Shown one piece after another: positions 17,294 through 24,524 of a stretch of 64,000 nucleotides of DNA. Position numbers and translations under genes: made by a program. The DNA comes from Acidobacteriota bacterium (lineage in GTDB: Bacteria > Acidobacteriota > Blastocatellia > Pyrinomonadales > Pyrinomonadaceae). Below the pieces are notes generated by a model, which saw only the letters and a program-made list of their open reading frames with translations, ran no database searches and was not told the DNA's origin. The stretch is from assembly GCA_025463135.1 (NCBI GenBank), contig JAOAPY010000039.1, forward strand, positions 62,001 to 126,000, given 5' to 3'. Numbering within the stretch: position 1 is the stretch's first letter; each line of letters opens with the position of its first letter.

Positions 17294-18205
17294 ATGCAAA
17301 TCTTGAATGAGCTTTTAGACAGTATCACCGTTGGCGCACCGCAGATGTTCGAGGAGGTGCAGGTGTTTCCGCTCTTCAGCAGCCACGGAGAATCGGCGGC
17401 CCCGTTCCTGCAACTTGACGAGGCGCTTACGCAGGGACTGGCCGAAATCACAGAGGTGTCCGATGCCGGCAATGTCCCACAACTTACAGTTGTTAATAAA
17501 TCACCACGAGACATCATTATCTATGACGGACAACAACTGATTGGCGCCAAGCAAAACCGGGTCGTGAATATTACGGTGGTCGTCGCCGCTAACTCGACAC
17601 TGCCGATTCCCGTTTCGTGTGTGGAGCAGGGGCGCTGGCGCTACAACAGTCCTGGCTTTGCTTCATCGGATCACTTTTCTTATCCCAGCTTGCGCAGTTC
17701 CACTCACAGCGATGTCACCCGCAGTAAGGAAAGTCACGGCAGTTCCGCTTCGGACCAATCAAGAGTTTGGCGCGATATTTCGGCCAAGGCCGTGCGCCTG
17801 GAAGTTGTCAGCGACACCATGTCCATGTCCGATATCTATGAAAGTCAGACGCCGGATCGCGAGGTCTTGAACGTGGCGTTCAAGGTTGAGGAAAATCAAA
17901 TCGGTTACATGGCATTCATCAAGGGAGGCTTTGCCGGCAGCGATCTGTTTACTTCCGCTGAAGTATGCCGCGGAAAAATGGAGAAACTGCTGCGCGGTTA
18001 TTACCTGGATTCACGAGACCATGGAGTCAGCTTCGACAAAGTTGAGATTGCTGAAATTCTCCGAGAGGTCAGGACCGCCGACCATCGCGAGTTCGACACG
18101 GTTGGCAAGGGACGAGAAAGACGCTTTGATGCGCCGCATGTGCAGGGCTCCTGGAAGGAAGTCGACGGACTCATTCCGCACATGGCGATCCTGCCGAAAG
18201 TATAA
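17294..18205 (+). CDS. ARPP-1 (DUF6569)-like protein
   Basis: ATG 17294 follows a near-perfect GAGGAGGAG ribosome site (17279-17287). The 303-residue protein has the pattern I associate with the ARPP-1 domain: a central IIIYDGQQLIGAKQNRVVN, a strand NSTLPIPVSCVEQGRWRY and a C-terminal half with GYMAFIKGGFAGSDLFTSAE. A Ser-rich middle region (about 130-160) looks disordered. There is no signal peptide or membrane helix. The name comes from an ADP-ribosyl-glycohydrolase and rhodanese-phosphatase associated set; the biochemical role is unknown. Family call from memory, moderate certainty. Confidence 0.7.
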   Translation: MQILNELLDSITVGAPQMFEEVQVFPLFSSHGESAAPFLQLDEALTQGLAEITEVSDAGNVPQLTVVNKSPRDIIIYDGQQLIGAKQNRVVNITVVVAANSTLPIPVSCVEQGRWRYNSPGFASSDHFSYPSLRSSTHSDVTRSKESHGSSASDQSRVWRDISAKAVRLEVVSDTMSMSDIYESQTPDREVLNVAFKVEENQIGYMAFIKGGFAGSDLFTSAEVCRGKMEKLLRGYYLDSRDHGVSFDKVEIAEILREVRTADHREFDTVGKGRERRFDAPHVQGSWKEVDGLIPHMAILPKV

Positions 18206-18278
18206 CTGTGTTGGTGTGGGCTCGAGCGGCATGACCGGGAACGCGTTGTGAGCAAAGAGGCGGCAGTGGTGGCCCATC

Positions 18279-18364
18279 TCCTGCCTACTGCCGTCTGCCT
18301 CCTGCCTTCTGCTTACTGCCTTCTGCTTACTGCCTCCTGCCGCCTGCCTCCTGCCTTCTGCTTT
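18279..18364. repeat. CTTCTGC/CTTACTGC heptamer array
   Basis: About a dozen degenerate 7-bp units (CTGCCTA, CTGCCTC, CTGCCTT, CTGCTTA) ending three bases before the tRNA gene, i.e. at its 3' side. Same family as 14850-14926. Confidence 0.85.
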
Positions 18365-18366
18365 AA

Positions 18367-18439
18367 TGCCCCCGCAGGGATTCGAACCCCGAACCAACAG
18401 ATTATGAGTCTGCTGCTCTAACCATTGAGCTACAGGGGC
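18367..18439 (-). tRNA. tRNA-Met (anticodon CAT)
   Basis: On the minus strand: acceptor arm GCCCCTG pairing with CGGGGGC plus discriminator A, D-arm GCTC/GAGC, anticodon stem GCAGA/TCTGT with loop CTCATAA (anticodon CAT), and T-arm CGGGG-TTCGAAT-CCCTG. 73 nt, no encoded CCA. The loop resembles elongator tRNA-Met; a CAT tRNA-Ile (lysidine) cannot be excluded from sequence alone, and it lacks the initiator-type mismatch at the acceptor end. Confidence 0.93.
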
Positions 18440-18571
18440 ACAACTTTGGGTTTGAGGAATTACCATCAAAACCTGAGGTCGAAAGAGTGTAGCCGCAGAC
18501 GTTCGCATGCTGCAAATCAGACCGCAGCTTAGTGATCAGTCACGCTGGGACTCGGTTACCACCTAAAGACT

Positions 18572-19828
18572 TCATTCGCTCGCCTCAACTTCTCGCAACC
18601 GCCGGCGCACATATTCTTGTTCAATAGGGTTCGTCACGAGTTCAAGCGCGCGCGCATAAGCGTCGGCCGCTTCGGGAAAGCGGTTGAGTCTCCGGAGTAA
18701 GTCCGCGCGGGCCGCGTGAAAGAGATAATAGTTGTCCAGCCTGCCCTCGGCGCCGGCGCGCTCCACCAGCCGCAACCCGTCTTCGCACCGTTCGGTCATG
18801 GCCACCGCGGCCGCGTGATTCAGCGCCACGATGGCCGAGGGCGTGATGCGCATCAGCTCTGTGTAGAGCGCCACAACCTGTGGCCAGTCAGTAGCGGCGG
18901 CGGTTTGTGCTTCGGCATGAACGGCGGCGATGGCAGCCTGCAACTGATAAACGCCCAGGCGATGCAGCCGCAGCGCTTTCTCAACCAACCGCAAACCTTC
19001 CTCGATTTCCCCGCGGTCCCAAAGCGAGCGATCCTGCTCCTCCAAAGTGACGAGTTCACCCTGCGAATTAATACGAGCGTCGCGGTGCGAGTCCTGCAAG
19101 AGCAGTAATGCCAGCAGGCCGAAATTCTCGGCGTCGTGCGGCACGAGTTCGCACAGCACGCGAGCCAAACGAATCGCTTCCGCGCTGAGGTCGCGGCGGA
19201 TCAGACTGTCACCGCCAGTGGCAGAGTAGCCTTCGTTGAAAATCAGATAGATGACGGCCTGTACCGCGGCCAGACGTTCGGCGAGCACCGCAAGTGGCGG
19301 CACTTGATAGGGAATTTGAGCGAGCCGGATCTTGCTTTTCGCGCGTACTAGTCTTTGGGCCATGGTCGGCTCGGGCAAAAGAAAGGCGCGCGCAATTTCC
19401 GCGGTGGTCAGGCCGCCCAGTGTGCGCAGCGTGATGGCCACTTGCGCCTCGCGACTGAGTGCGGGATGGCAGCAGGTGAAGATCAACTGCAGACGATCGT
19501 CCGGATACTCCACGGTTTCCTCAAACAGCGCGGTTTCGACCTGGGGTTGTAACCTCGTAGTCTCGTATTCGAGGTAGGACTGCTTGTCACTGCGGGTCTG
19601 CTCGCGGCGCACTGCGTCGAGCAGTTTGCGATGGGCCACCGTCGTCAGCCAGGCGCCGGGATTTTTGGGTGTGCCGGTCTTCTCCCAATTCGCGAGCGCG
19701 GCGGCCAAGGCTTCCTGCAGGGCCTCTTCGGCCAAGTCGAAAGAACCGGAGATCCGAATCAGGGTAGCAATGATGCGACCGTACTCTTCGCGGAATACTT
19801 GCGCGAGTGTCTCGCCCGGCTGCGGCAT
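18572..19828 (-). CDS. ECF42-type RNA polymerase sigma factor with TPR-like C-terminal extension
   Basis: About 418 residues. Sigma region 2 ([56 protein letters not shown]) and region 4 ([39 protein letters not shown]) occupy the first half. The long second half ([47 protein letters not shown]) is the helical repeat extension typical of the ECF42 group, which lacks an anti-sigma gene. ECF42 sigma factors are known to sit beside DGPF/YCII proteins, as here (20066). ATG 19828 is chosen because the 12 residues upstream lie in a repeat; there is no clear ribosome site. Confidence 0.9.
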   Translation of the reverse strand: MPQPGETLAQVFREEYGRIIATLIRISGSFDLAEEALQEALAAALANWEKTGTPKNPGAWLTTVAHRKLLDAVRREQTRSDKQSYLEYETTRLQPQVETALFEETVEYPDDRLQLIFTCCHPALSREAQVAITLRTLGGLTTAEIARAFLLPEPTMAQRLVRAKSKIRLAQIPYQVPPLAVLAERLAAVQAVIYLIFNEGYSATGGDSLIRRDLSAEAIRLARVLCELVPHDAENFGLLALLLLQDSHRDARINSQGELVTLEEQDRSLWDRGEIEEGLRLVEKALRLHRLGVYQLQAAIAAVHAEAQTAAATDWPQVVALYTELMRITPSAIVALNHAAAVAMTERCEDGLRLVERAGAEGRLDNYYLFHAARADLLRRLNRFPEAADAYARALELVTNPIEQEYVRRRLREVEASE

Positions 19829-19865
19829 GGGGCGAGAGTTGCACAGTCCGCGCGTGCCATGCAAC

Positions 19866-20058
19866 GTGGCACGCGCATCTTGCGCGTGGTTCGCGGGACA
19901 GAGGCCCGTGTGGCGTTACGTGTTCCCTCGGTACGGCTCACGGGCGGGACGCCCGTGCCACGTGGCACGCGCATCTTGGGCGTGGTTCGCGGGAGAGAGG
20001 CTTCGTGTGGCGTTACGTGTTCCCTCGGTACGGCTCACGGGCGGGACGCCCGTGCCAC
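19866..20058. repeat. Tandem duplication of the GTGGCACG element (96 + 97 bp)
   Basis: Two head-to-tail copies, 19866-19961 and 19962-20058. Each begins GTGGCACGCGCATCTTG and ends GGGACGCCCGTGCCAC, and they differ at only a few positions. Same class as 6108-6204. Fills the spacer between the DGPF gene and the sigma factor gene. Confidence 0.88.
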
Positions 20059-20065
20059 ATTCTTA

Positions 20066-20431
20066 CTATGCCGTCGCCTGGGCCGGCGCCTCAACCTGTG
20101 GCCGCACCTCAACAGTCCCAAACCGCGCCGAGGGAATCCGGGCGGCGATCGCAGTCGCTTCATCCAGATTGGCCGCTTCAATCAGATAGTACCCGCCAAG
20201 CTGCTCGTGGGTTTCCGCGAATGGACCATCCGTCACCAACTGCTGACCATCGCGCACACGCACGCTGGAGGCAGTAGTGATCGGGTGCAATTGCGCGCCG
20301 GTCACATAATGGCCGCTCGCCTTGATTTCCTGCGTGAACTGTCCGTACTCCGCGTACATTCGGCGCTGTTGGGCCTCGCTCAGCTTTCCCCAATCCTGTT
20401 CGGCGTCATAAATCAACAACATGTATTTCAT
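20066..20431 (-). CDS. YCII-related (DGPF) domain protein, partner of the ECF42 sigma factor
   Basis: 121 residues starting MKYMLLIYDAEQDWG, with LVTDGPFAETHEQLGGYYL (the DGPF signature) and a C-terminal LDEATAIAARIPSARFGTVEVRP. This is a ferredoxin-like alpha/beta fold, normally dimeric. AGGAG lies 9 bp before ATG 20431. Known genomic partner of ECF42 sigma factors; it may transmit the signal the sigma factor's C-terminal extension senses, but the mechanism is not settled. It is transcribed towards the sigma gene across the tandem repeat. Confidence 0.9.
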   Translation of the reverse strand: MKYMLLIYDAEQDWGKLSEAQQRRMYAEYGQFTQEIKASGHYVTGAQLHPITTASSVRVRDGQQLVTDGPFAETHEQLGGYYLIEAANLDEATAIAARIPSARFGTVEVRPQVEAPAQATA

Positions 20432-20713
20432 TTTCGTGTCTCCTGTCGTATTTGGTGTTAACTCTCAATCATACGACGGATGAATGTCCTCGGATCGACA
20501 AGCGTCGTGCAGGATTTTTCTGAGTAGGGTGAGGTTCCTGCGACAGCGGCTTATCTATTTGTAAACATCATGCAAATCGTGATAAGAGGGTCTCCAGATG
20601 CTTAGGCGCTCAAAACATTCACGCATCCTTCAACCTCTGTCCACCACGAGGGATGTGAAAAAGGAAAGCCACCCATGAGAATGAGCCTGCTATAGGATTC
20701 GTATCTTACTGCG

Positions 20714-21428
20714 GCCTTCGTCGCAGAGCGACGGCATGACTTTAGCCCGGCTTTTCAAAGCCGGGATGGATGGTGTGAGATTTCCTTCGTCGCTTTAGCG
20801 ACGATTGACTAACTTCTGAGAAGGTTTTCAAATGGCTAATACCTATTCATCACTTCACTATCACCTTATTTTTTCAACCAAGAACCGTCAGTCATGGATA
20901 GTTCCTGATATTGAACAACGCATCTGGGCGTTTCTCGGCGGCATCGCACGTACCCACATGATGACGGCGCTGCAAGTTGGCGGCGTTGAAGATCATATTC
21001 ACGCACTGGTGACCGCCCCACCGACAATTGCCCCGTTTCAAATCGCCCAATTCCTAAAAGGCGAATCTTCTAAATGGATTCACCAAGAATTTGCTGCGAT
21101 GCGTCACTTCGGCTGGCAAGATGGATACGGTGCTTTTTCTGTGAGCAAGTCTAACATCCCCGATGTTATCCGCTATATTCAGAACCAGCGCGAGCATCAT
21201 CGAACAAGGACATTTCAGGAAGAGTACATAAACTTCCTTAATAAGAGCGGAATTGAATTTGACGAACGATATCTATGGGGATGAGTCGCGTTTGTCAGAA
21301 TTCTTCTTTGCAGGGCGACCGCGCGAAGCTTATTCTTCACTCGTCGCTGACGCGACGAAATTACTCTTTTGAATTCTCTAACCGTGGCTTGAAAGCCACG
21401 GCTAAAGTCATGGCGACGCTACGCGTCG
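20714..21428 (+). mobile_element. REP-transposase unit (REPtron-like): Y1 transposase between inverted triple stem-loops
   Basis: Left side, outside to inside: CGTCGCAGAGCGACG (20718-20732), CATGACTTTAG then CCCGGCTTTTCAAAGCCGGG (20735-20765), TCGTCGCTTTAGCGACGA (20787-20804). Right side, inside to outside: TCGTCGCTGACGCGACGA (21341-21358), CCGTGGCTTGAAAGCCACGG then CTAAAGTCATG (21382-21412), CGACGCTACGCGTCG (21414-21428). The right set is the reverse complement of the left in order and sequence type. The single enclosed gene is a Y1 transposase. The 400-bp and 450-bp spacers on either side hold no other gene that I can see. Confidence 0.8.
20832..21284 (+). CDS. IS200/REP-associated Y1 (HUH) transposase
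   Basis: 150 residues starting MANTYSSLHYHLIFSTKNRQ, the typical opening of IS200-type TnpA and REP-associated tyrosine transposases. The HUH motif is HIH in VGGVEDHIHALVTAPP and the catalytic Tyr is in DVIRYIQNQREHH. These single-strand DNA transposases recognise stem-loops at element ends. ATG 20832 has GAGAAGG 8 bp upstream. Full length with no frameshift, so possibly active. No tnpB/IscB gene accompanies it, which with the flanking REP-like stem-loops favours a domesticated REP-associated enzyme. Confidence 0.92.
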   Translation: MANTYSSLHYHLIFSTKNRQSWIVPDIEQRIWAFLGGIARTHMMTALQVGGVEDHIHALVTAPPTIAPFQIAQFLKGESSKWIHQEFAAMRHFGWQDGYGAFSVSKSNIPDVIRYIQNQREHHRTRTFQEEYINFLNKSGIEFDERYLWG

Positions 21429-21734
21429 ACCCTCAGTTTCCTACGACAGCAGAAATCAAAGACGCAAGGTTGCGGGTATGTTGTTGCCCGGCCAACGGTT
21501 CACGAGAATCTAGCGCGTGTGTCTGTTGTCTCATCAGTATTTGATCGTGTGCTAATTACTGATTGCTATTTCCCCAATTTAGGATTTACCATTCGGCATA
21601 TCAGTGGAGATTGCCTCACACAGCGTGATTGCGTTCTCAGGCAATCGAAGTTGAGCATTTAGCAGGCAACCCACTCAACCGCTTCGAGTGCCAATAGTTA
21701 GTGCGGAGGCCAGCCAAATTGGAGACTAGCACCT

Positions 21735-22523
21735 ATGAAAGTGTTTCTCAGTTGGTCGGGAGATAGAAGCCGAGTTATGGCAGAGGCTTTGCGAGACTGG
21801 CTTCCTAAGGTTATACAGTCTGTCAAGCCTTGGATGTCAGCCGTCGATATTGATCGAGGCGCCCGTTGGAGTTCGGACATCGCTGTCGAACTGGCTGATA
21901 CCAGTTTCGGAATATCGTGTCTCACGCCGGAGAACCTCAGTGCTCCTTGGATACATTTCGAAGCTGGGGCGCTGTCAAAAACTCTTGAAAAGTCATACGT
22001 CTGTCCTTATTTATTCCAAGTGGAGCTGGCTGATCTGAAGGGCCCTCTAATTCAGTTCAACGCCGCCAAAGCAGACAATAAAGACACGTTGAAATTAGTT
22101 CTCACTATTAATGACGCTCAAGAGACTCCGTTACCAGAGAGGACCGTTGAAGAATCGTTTGGAGTTTGGTGGCCTCAATTGAAAGAAGCGCTAAATGGTT
22201 TGTCTAATCCGCAGGCGGAGTTAAAACAAATGCGACCTGAACGCGACATGCTTGAAGAAATTCTGGAACTGGTTCGGGGACAAGTCAGAGCTGAAACCCT
22301 ACGTCTAGAAACCTCAAACTTGGCTATGCTAGCTGATGACTCGCTGGAGGTACAGCAAACCGGGGTCTTTGTTCCAGGATCCTACGTCCGACACCTAAAA
22401 TACGGCCGGGGTCTTGTGTTGCGACGTGAAGGCGTGGGCGATTCGTTAAAGTTAACTGTTAGCTTTCCTGGATACGGCCAAAAGAGATTGGTTCAGAAAT
22501 ATGCGAATCTATCAAGCGCTTGA
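21735..22523 (+). CDS. TIR-domain protein with UvrD/PcrA-type C-terminal Tudor-like domain
   Basis: 262 residues. Residues 1-130 are a TIR domain: MKVFLSWSGDRSRVMAEALRDWL, VDIDRGARWSSDIAVELADT, and PWIHFEAGALSK with E76 at the position of the NADase catalytic Glu. A helical linker (about 160-200, MLEEILELVRGQVRAE) follows. Residues 211-260 (VPGSYVRHLKYGRGLVL; LTVSFPGYGQKRLVQKYANL) align closely with the extreme C-terminus of UvrD/PcrA helicases (G-x-x-V-R-H-x-K-x-G-x-G ... V-x-F-x-G-x-G-x-K-x-L-x-x-x-Y-A-x-L). There is no helicase motif. ATG 21735 has GGAG at 21721-21724. Base use is visibly more A/T-rich than the neighbours, suggesting transfer. Likely a defence or stress effector; function inferred only. 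Confidence 0.85.
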   Translation: MKVFLSWSGDRSRVMAEALRDWLPKVIQSVKPWMSAVDIDRGARWSSDIAVELADTSFGISCLTPENLSAPWIHFEAGALSKTLEKSYVCPYLFQVELADLKGPLIQFNAAKADNKDTLKLVLTINDAQETPLPERTVEESFGVWWPQLKEALNGLSNPQAELKQMRPERDMLEEILELVRGQVRAETLRLETSNLAMLADDSLEVQQTGVFVPGSYVRHLKYGRGLVLRREGVGDSLKLTVSFPGYGQKRLVQKYANLSSA

Positions 22524-22980
22524 TTCTTACGATTTGAGGGATTTTGGGATTGCGGATTTGTCCACGAATTCCGCTCCATGCCGGGAAGACCCATTGAAGG
22601 CAAAGCAACTCCTTCCGAAAGACATTGTGGCGGCCATCCGCGACGGTAAGATTCTCGGCATACGCGCGGGCACAAAGCCGCATCGAGTCATCGGCATCTG
22701 GGCGGTGGTGGTTGAGAATCGCGTGTTCGTGCGGTCATGGAGTCTGAAGCAGCGAAGCTGGTATCGTACATTTCTCGAAGAGCCGGTCGGTGTGATCGTG
22801 GTTGACGGTCGCGAGATTCCGGTGCGCGCAGTCTCTACGCGCAGCGAGCGTTTGAAAACAGCGGTCGATAAAGCCTACCGAGAGAAATTCAATACGCCAG
22901 GGTCACGGCATTATGTAATCGGCCTCGCGCGTAAGAAGCGACGCGACACCACGACGGAATTGCTGCCGCACCAGGGGTGA
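22501..22980 (+). CDS. DUF2255 family protein
   Basis: Residues 38-145 fit the DUF2255 pattern: LLPKDIVAAIRDGKILGIRAG, HRVIGIWAVVVENRVFVRSW, SWYRTFLEEPVGVIVVDGREIPV and ERLKTAVDKAYREKFNTPGS. The fold is thought to be a small split barrel; no activity is established. The ATG at 22501 overlaps the TIR stop by 23 bp, and the first 35 residues do not belong to the domain. A non-ATG start around 22540-22600 is possible, but I see no ribosome site there. It may be translated with the TIR gene, though a defence role is not implied by the family. Confidence 0.75.
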   Translation: MRIYQALDSYDLRDFGIADLSTNSAPCREDPLKAKQLLPKDIVAAIRDGKILGIRAGTKPHRVIGIWAVVVENRVFVRSWSLKQRSWYRTFLEEPVGVIVVDGREIPVRAVSTRSERLKTAVDKAYREKFNTPGSRHYVIGLARKKRRDTTTELLPHQG

Positions 22981-23021
22981 CTGAAGCAAAGGGACCATGA
23001 CTAGAAGGCTAACGCCAAAGG

Positions 23022-24467
23022 CTATTGTGCAACCATGACCACTCGAAATCCGTCCGTGCCGCTGGCGGTCGTCTCCCGGTCCTTATCCCTGCTGGCCGAA
23101 CGGCAGGCTGAGTCAGGATAGTTCCACGAACATCCGCGCACAACTCGGAAAAGTGGATCTGCTCCTTCAAGCCACGCCCCGCCGTCAATGGGTGCGCCGT
23201 TGTAATTGGGGTGATAGCGATCCATACACCACTCATAGAGATTCCCATGCATATCGGACAGCCCGAACGCATTCGCAACTCCCAGTTCACCTACCCTGAC
23301 CGTAGAGTCTCTGGCCCCACTATTATTTGCCAATTCCCTGGTGAGCGTCTGCCCAAACGCAAAGGGAGTCGTGGTACCGGCGCGACAGGCGTATTCCCAT
23401 TCAGCCTCTGTGGGTAGCCGAAACTGAAGTCCGGTCAGCTGAGATAATTTCGCGCAGAACGCCGTTGCGTCGGTCCACGACACGGTATCCACCGGAAACC
23501 GGTCGCCGTGTGACGGTCCCTGCCTGGATGGGTTACTTCCCATTACTATTTGCCAAAGCTCCTGCGTAATCTCGTACCTGCTCATATAAAAAGTCTTGAC
23601 CGTCACCTGATGCTGCGGTTTTTCATCCTCAGTAATTGAGACTTCGTCCGCCGAACCCATCAGAAAAGTTCCCGCCGGTATTTGGACCATTTCAAGTGGA
23701 GTATGGTTACCGAAATGGACCGCGAAAGCATTCGCTTGTTTCATCGTTCGGGAAACCGATCCATTAGAGTTAACGGTTGGCGTGTAAAACCCAAAACTCC
23801 TCAGCTGACTTACGGTGGGTTTCCCGATGCTGGTCCAAAAGCGAGACGCCAGAGCCAATGACAATGCGATTACGGCGATAGCGAGCGTGGCGATACCCGC
23901 GGCCAGCCATAGCTTGCGACGCCGTGGACGCAGCGACTGAATCAACGGCAAGAAAGGAGCCGACTGGACGGCTTTGCCTCTCCGCGTTCGTTCTCTATCA
24001 AGAACTTCAATCAAGCGATCAACGTCGTGCCGCCAACGAAGGTCGCTAACTTCGAGCGCATTGCGTCGTACCAGTTCAGCCAGGTCAACCGGCAGGTCCT
24101 GAACACGCGGCATGCTCGCTCCCTGGACCAATACCGGAATTACCAAAATCTTTTGCCTCAGCGCGGCGCCTATTTCCAGCCGAACGAAATCAAGGGGGTC
24201 ATCCAACCGGCGCGTCGTCCGTCCACGAATGGTAATCCAATCCCTGCCGATAATCGCGACTAACACATCGCAGGTGCTGACGGCATCTTCCATGACCTGA
24301 ACAAAGTCCTGACCGGGTTCAATATGATCCACGTCCATGAAGATTTGAGCCTCGCCGAAAGTCGCGGCGAGGCCATCGTAGATACGCCCCGTGTGACCCG
24401 CCGAATCATCGCGGCGATAACTGACGAAGATCTTAAAAGGCTTTTGAGGTCCAGTCTGGTTCGGCAT
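23022..24467 (-). CDS. TIR domain - transmembrane - formylglycine-generating-enzyme-like (SUMF1) protein
   Basis: 481 residues. A TIR domain at about 10-150 (FKIFVSYRRDDSAGHTGRIYDGL; IFMDVDHIEPGQDF; E98 in FVRLEIGAAL) is followed by a basic stretch (LRPRRRKLW) and one membrane helix (186-209). The FGE-sulfatase/SUMF1-type domain (255-480) shows VQIPAGTFLMGS, FPVDTVSWTDATAFCAKLS, FRLPTEAEWEYACRAGT, GLSDMHGNLYEWCMD and VVRGCSWN. The paired Cys of true formylglycine-generating enzymes are not evident, so it more likely serves as a ligand-binding lectin-like module. By the positive-inside rule the TIR part is cytosolic and the FGE-like part periplasmic. Convergent with the DUF2255 gene, only 41 bp apart. 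Confidence 0.88.
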   Translation of the reverse strand: MPNQTGPQKPFKIFVSYRRDDSAGHTGRIYDGLAATFGEAQIFMDVDHIEPGQDFVQVMEDAVSTCDVLVAIIGRDWITIRGRTTRRLDDPLDFVRLEIGAALRQKILVIPVLVQGASMPRVQDLPVDLAELVRRNALEVSDLRWRHDVDRLIEVLDRERTRRGKAVQSAPFLPLIQSLRPRRRKLWLAAGIATLAIAVIALSLALASRFWTSIGKPTVSQLRSFGFYTPTVNSNGSVSRTMKQANAFAVHFGNHTPLEMVQIPAGTFLMGSADEVSITEDEKPQHQVTVKTFYMSRYEITQELWQIVMGSNPSRQGPSHGDRFPVDTVSWTDATAFCAKLSQLTGLQFRLPTEAEWEYACRAGTTTPFAFGQTLTRELANNSGARDSTVRVGELGVANAFGLSDMHGNLYEWCMDRYHPNYNGAPIDGGAWLEGADPLFRVVRGCSWNYPDSACRSASRDKDRETTASGTDGFRVVMVAQ

Positions 24468-24524
24468 GATCAGTTGGACGTTTCTTTTAGAGGATTATAC
24501 AAAACAGAAATAGCTTTCGAAGAA

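Noticed and set aside
18011-18508. 165-residue minus-strand open frame over the tRNA and heptamer array
   Set aside because: It overlaps a tRNA gene, a repeat array and the end of the ARPP-1-like gene, with no protein-like pattern.
21285-21734. Additional small gene between transposase and TIR gene
   Set aside because: Open frames there translate the stem-loops; no ribosome site or conserved pattern seen.
21735-24467. Known defence system such as Thoeris or CBASS formed by the two TIR genes
   Set aside because: No ThsA-like, cyclase or SAVED/STING gene is present, and the two TIR genes face each other with an unrelated DUF2255 gene between.
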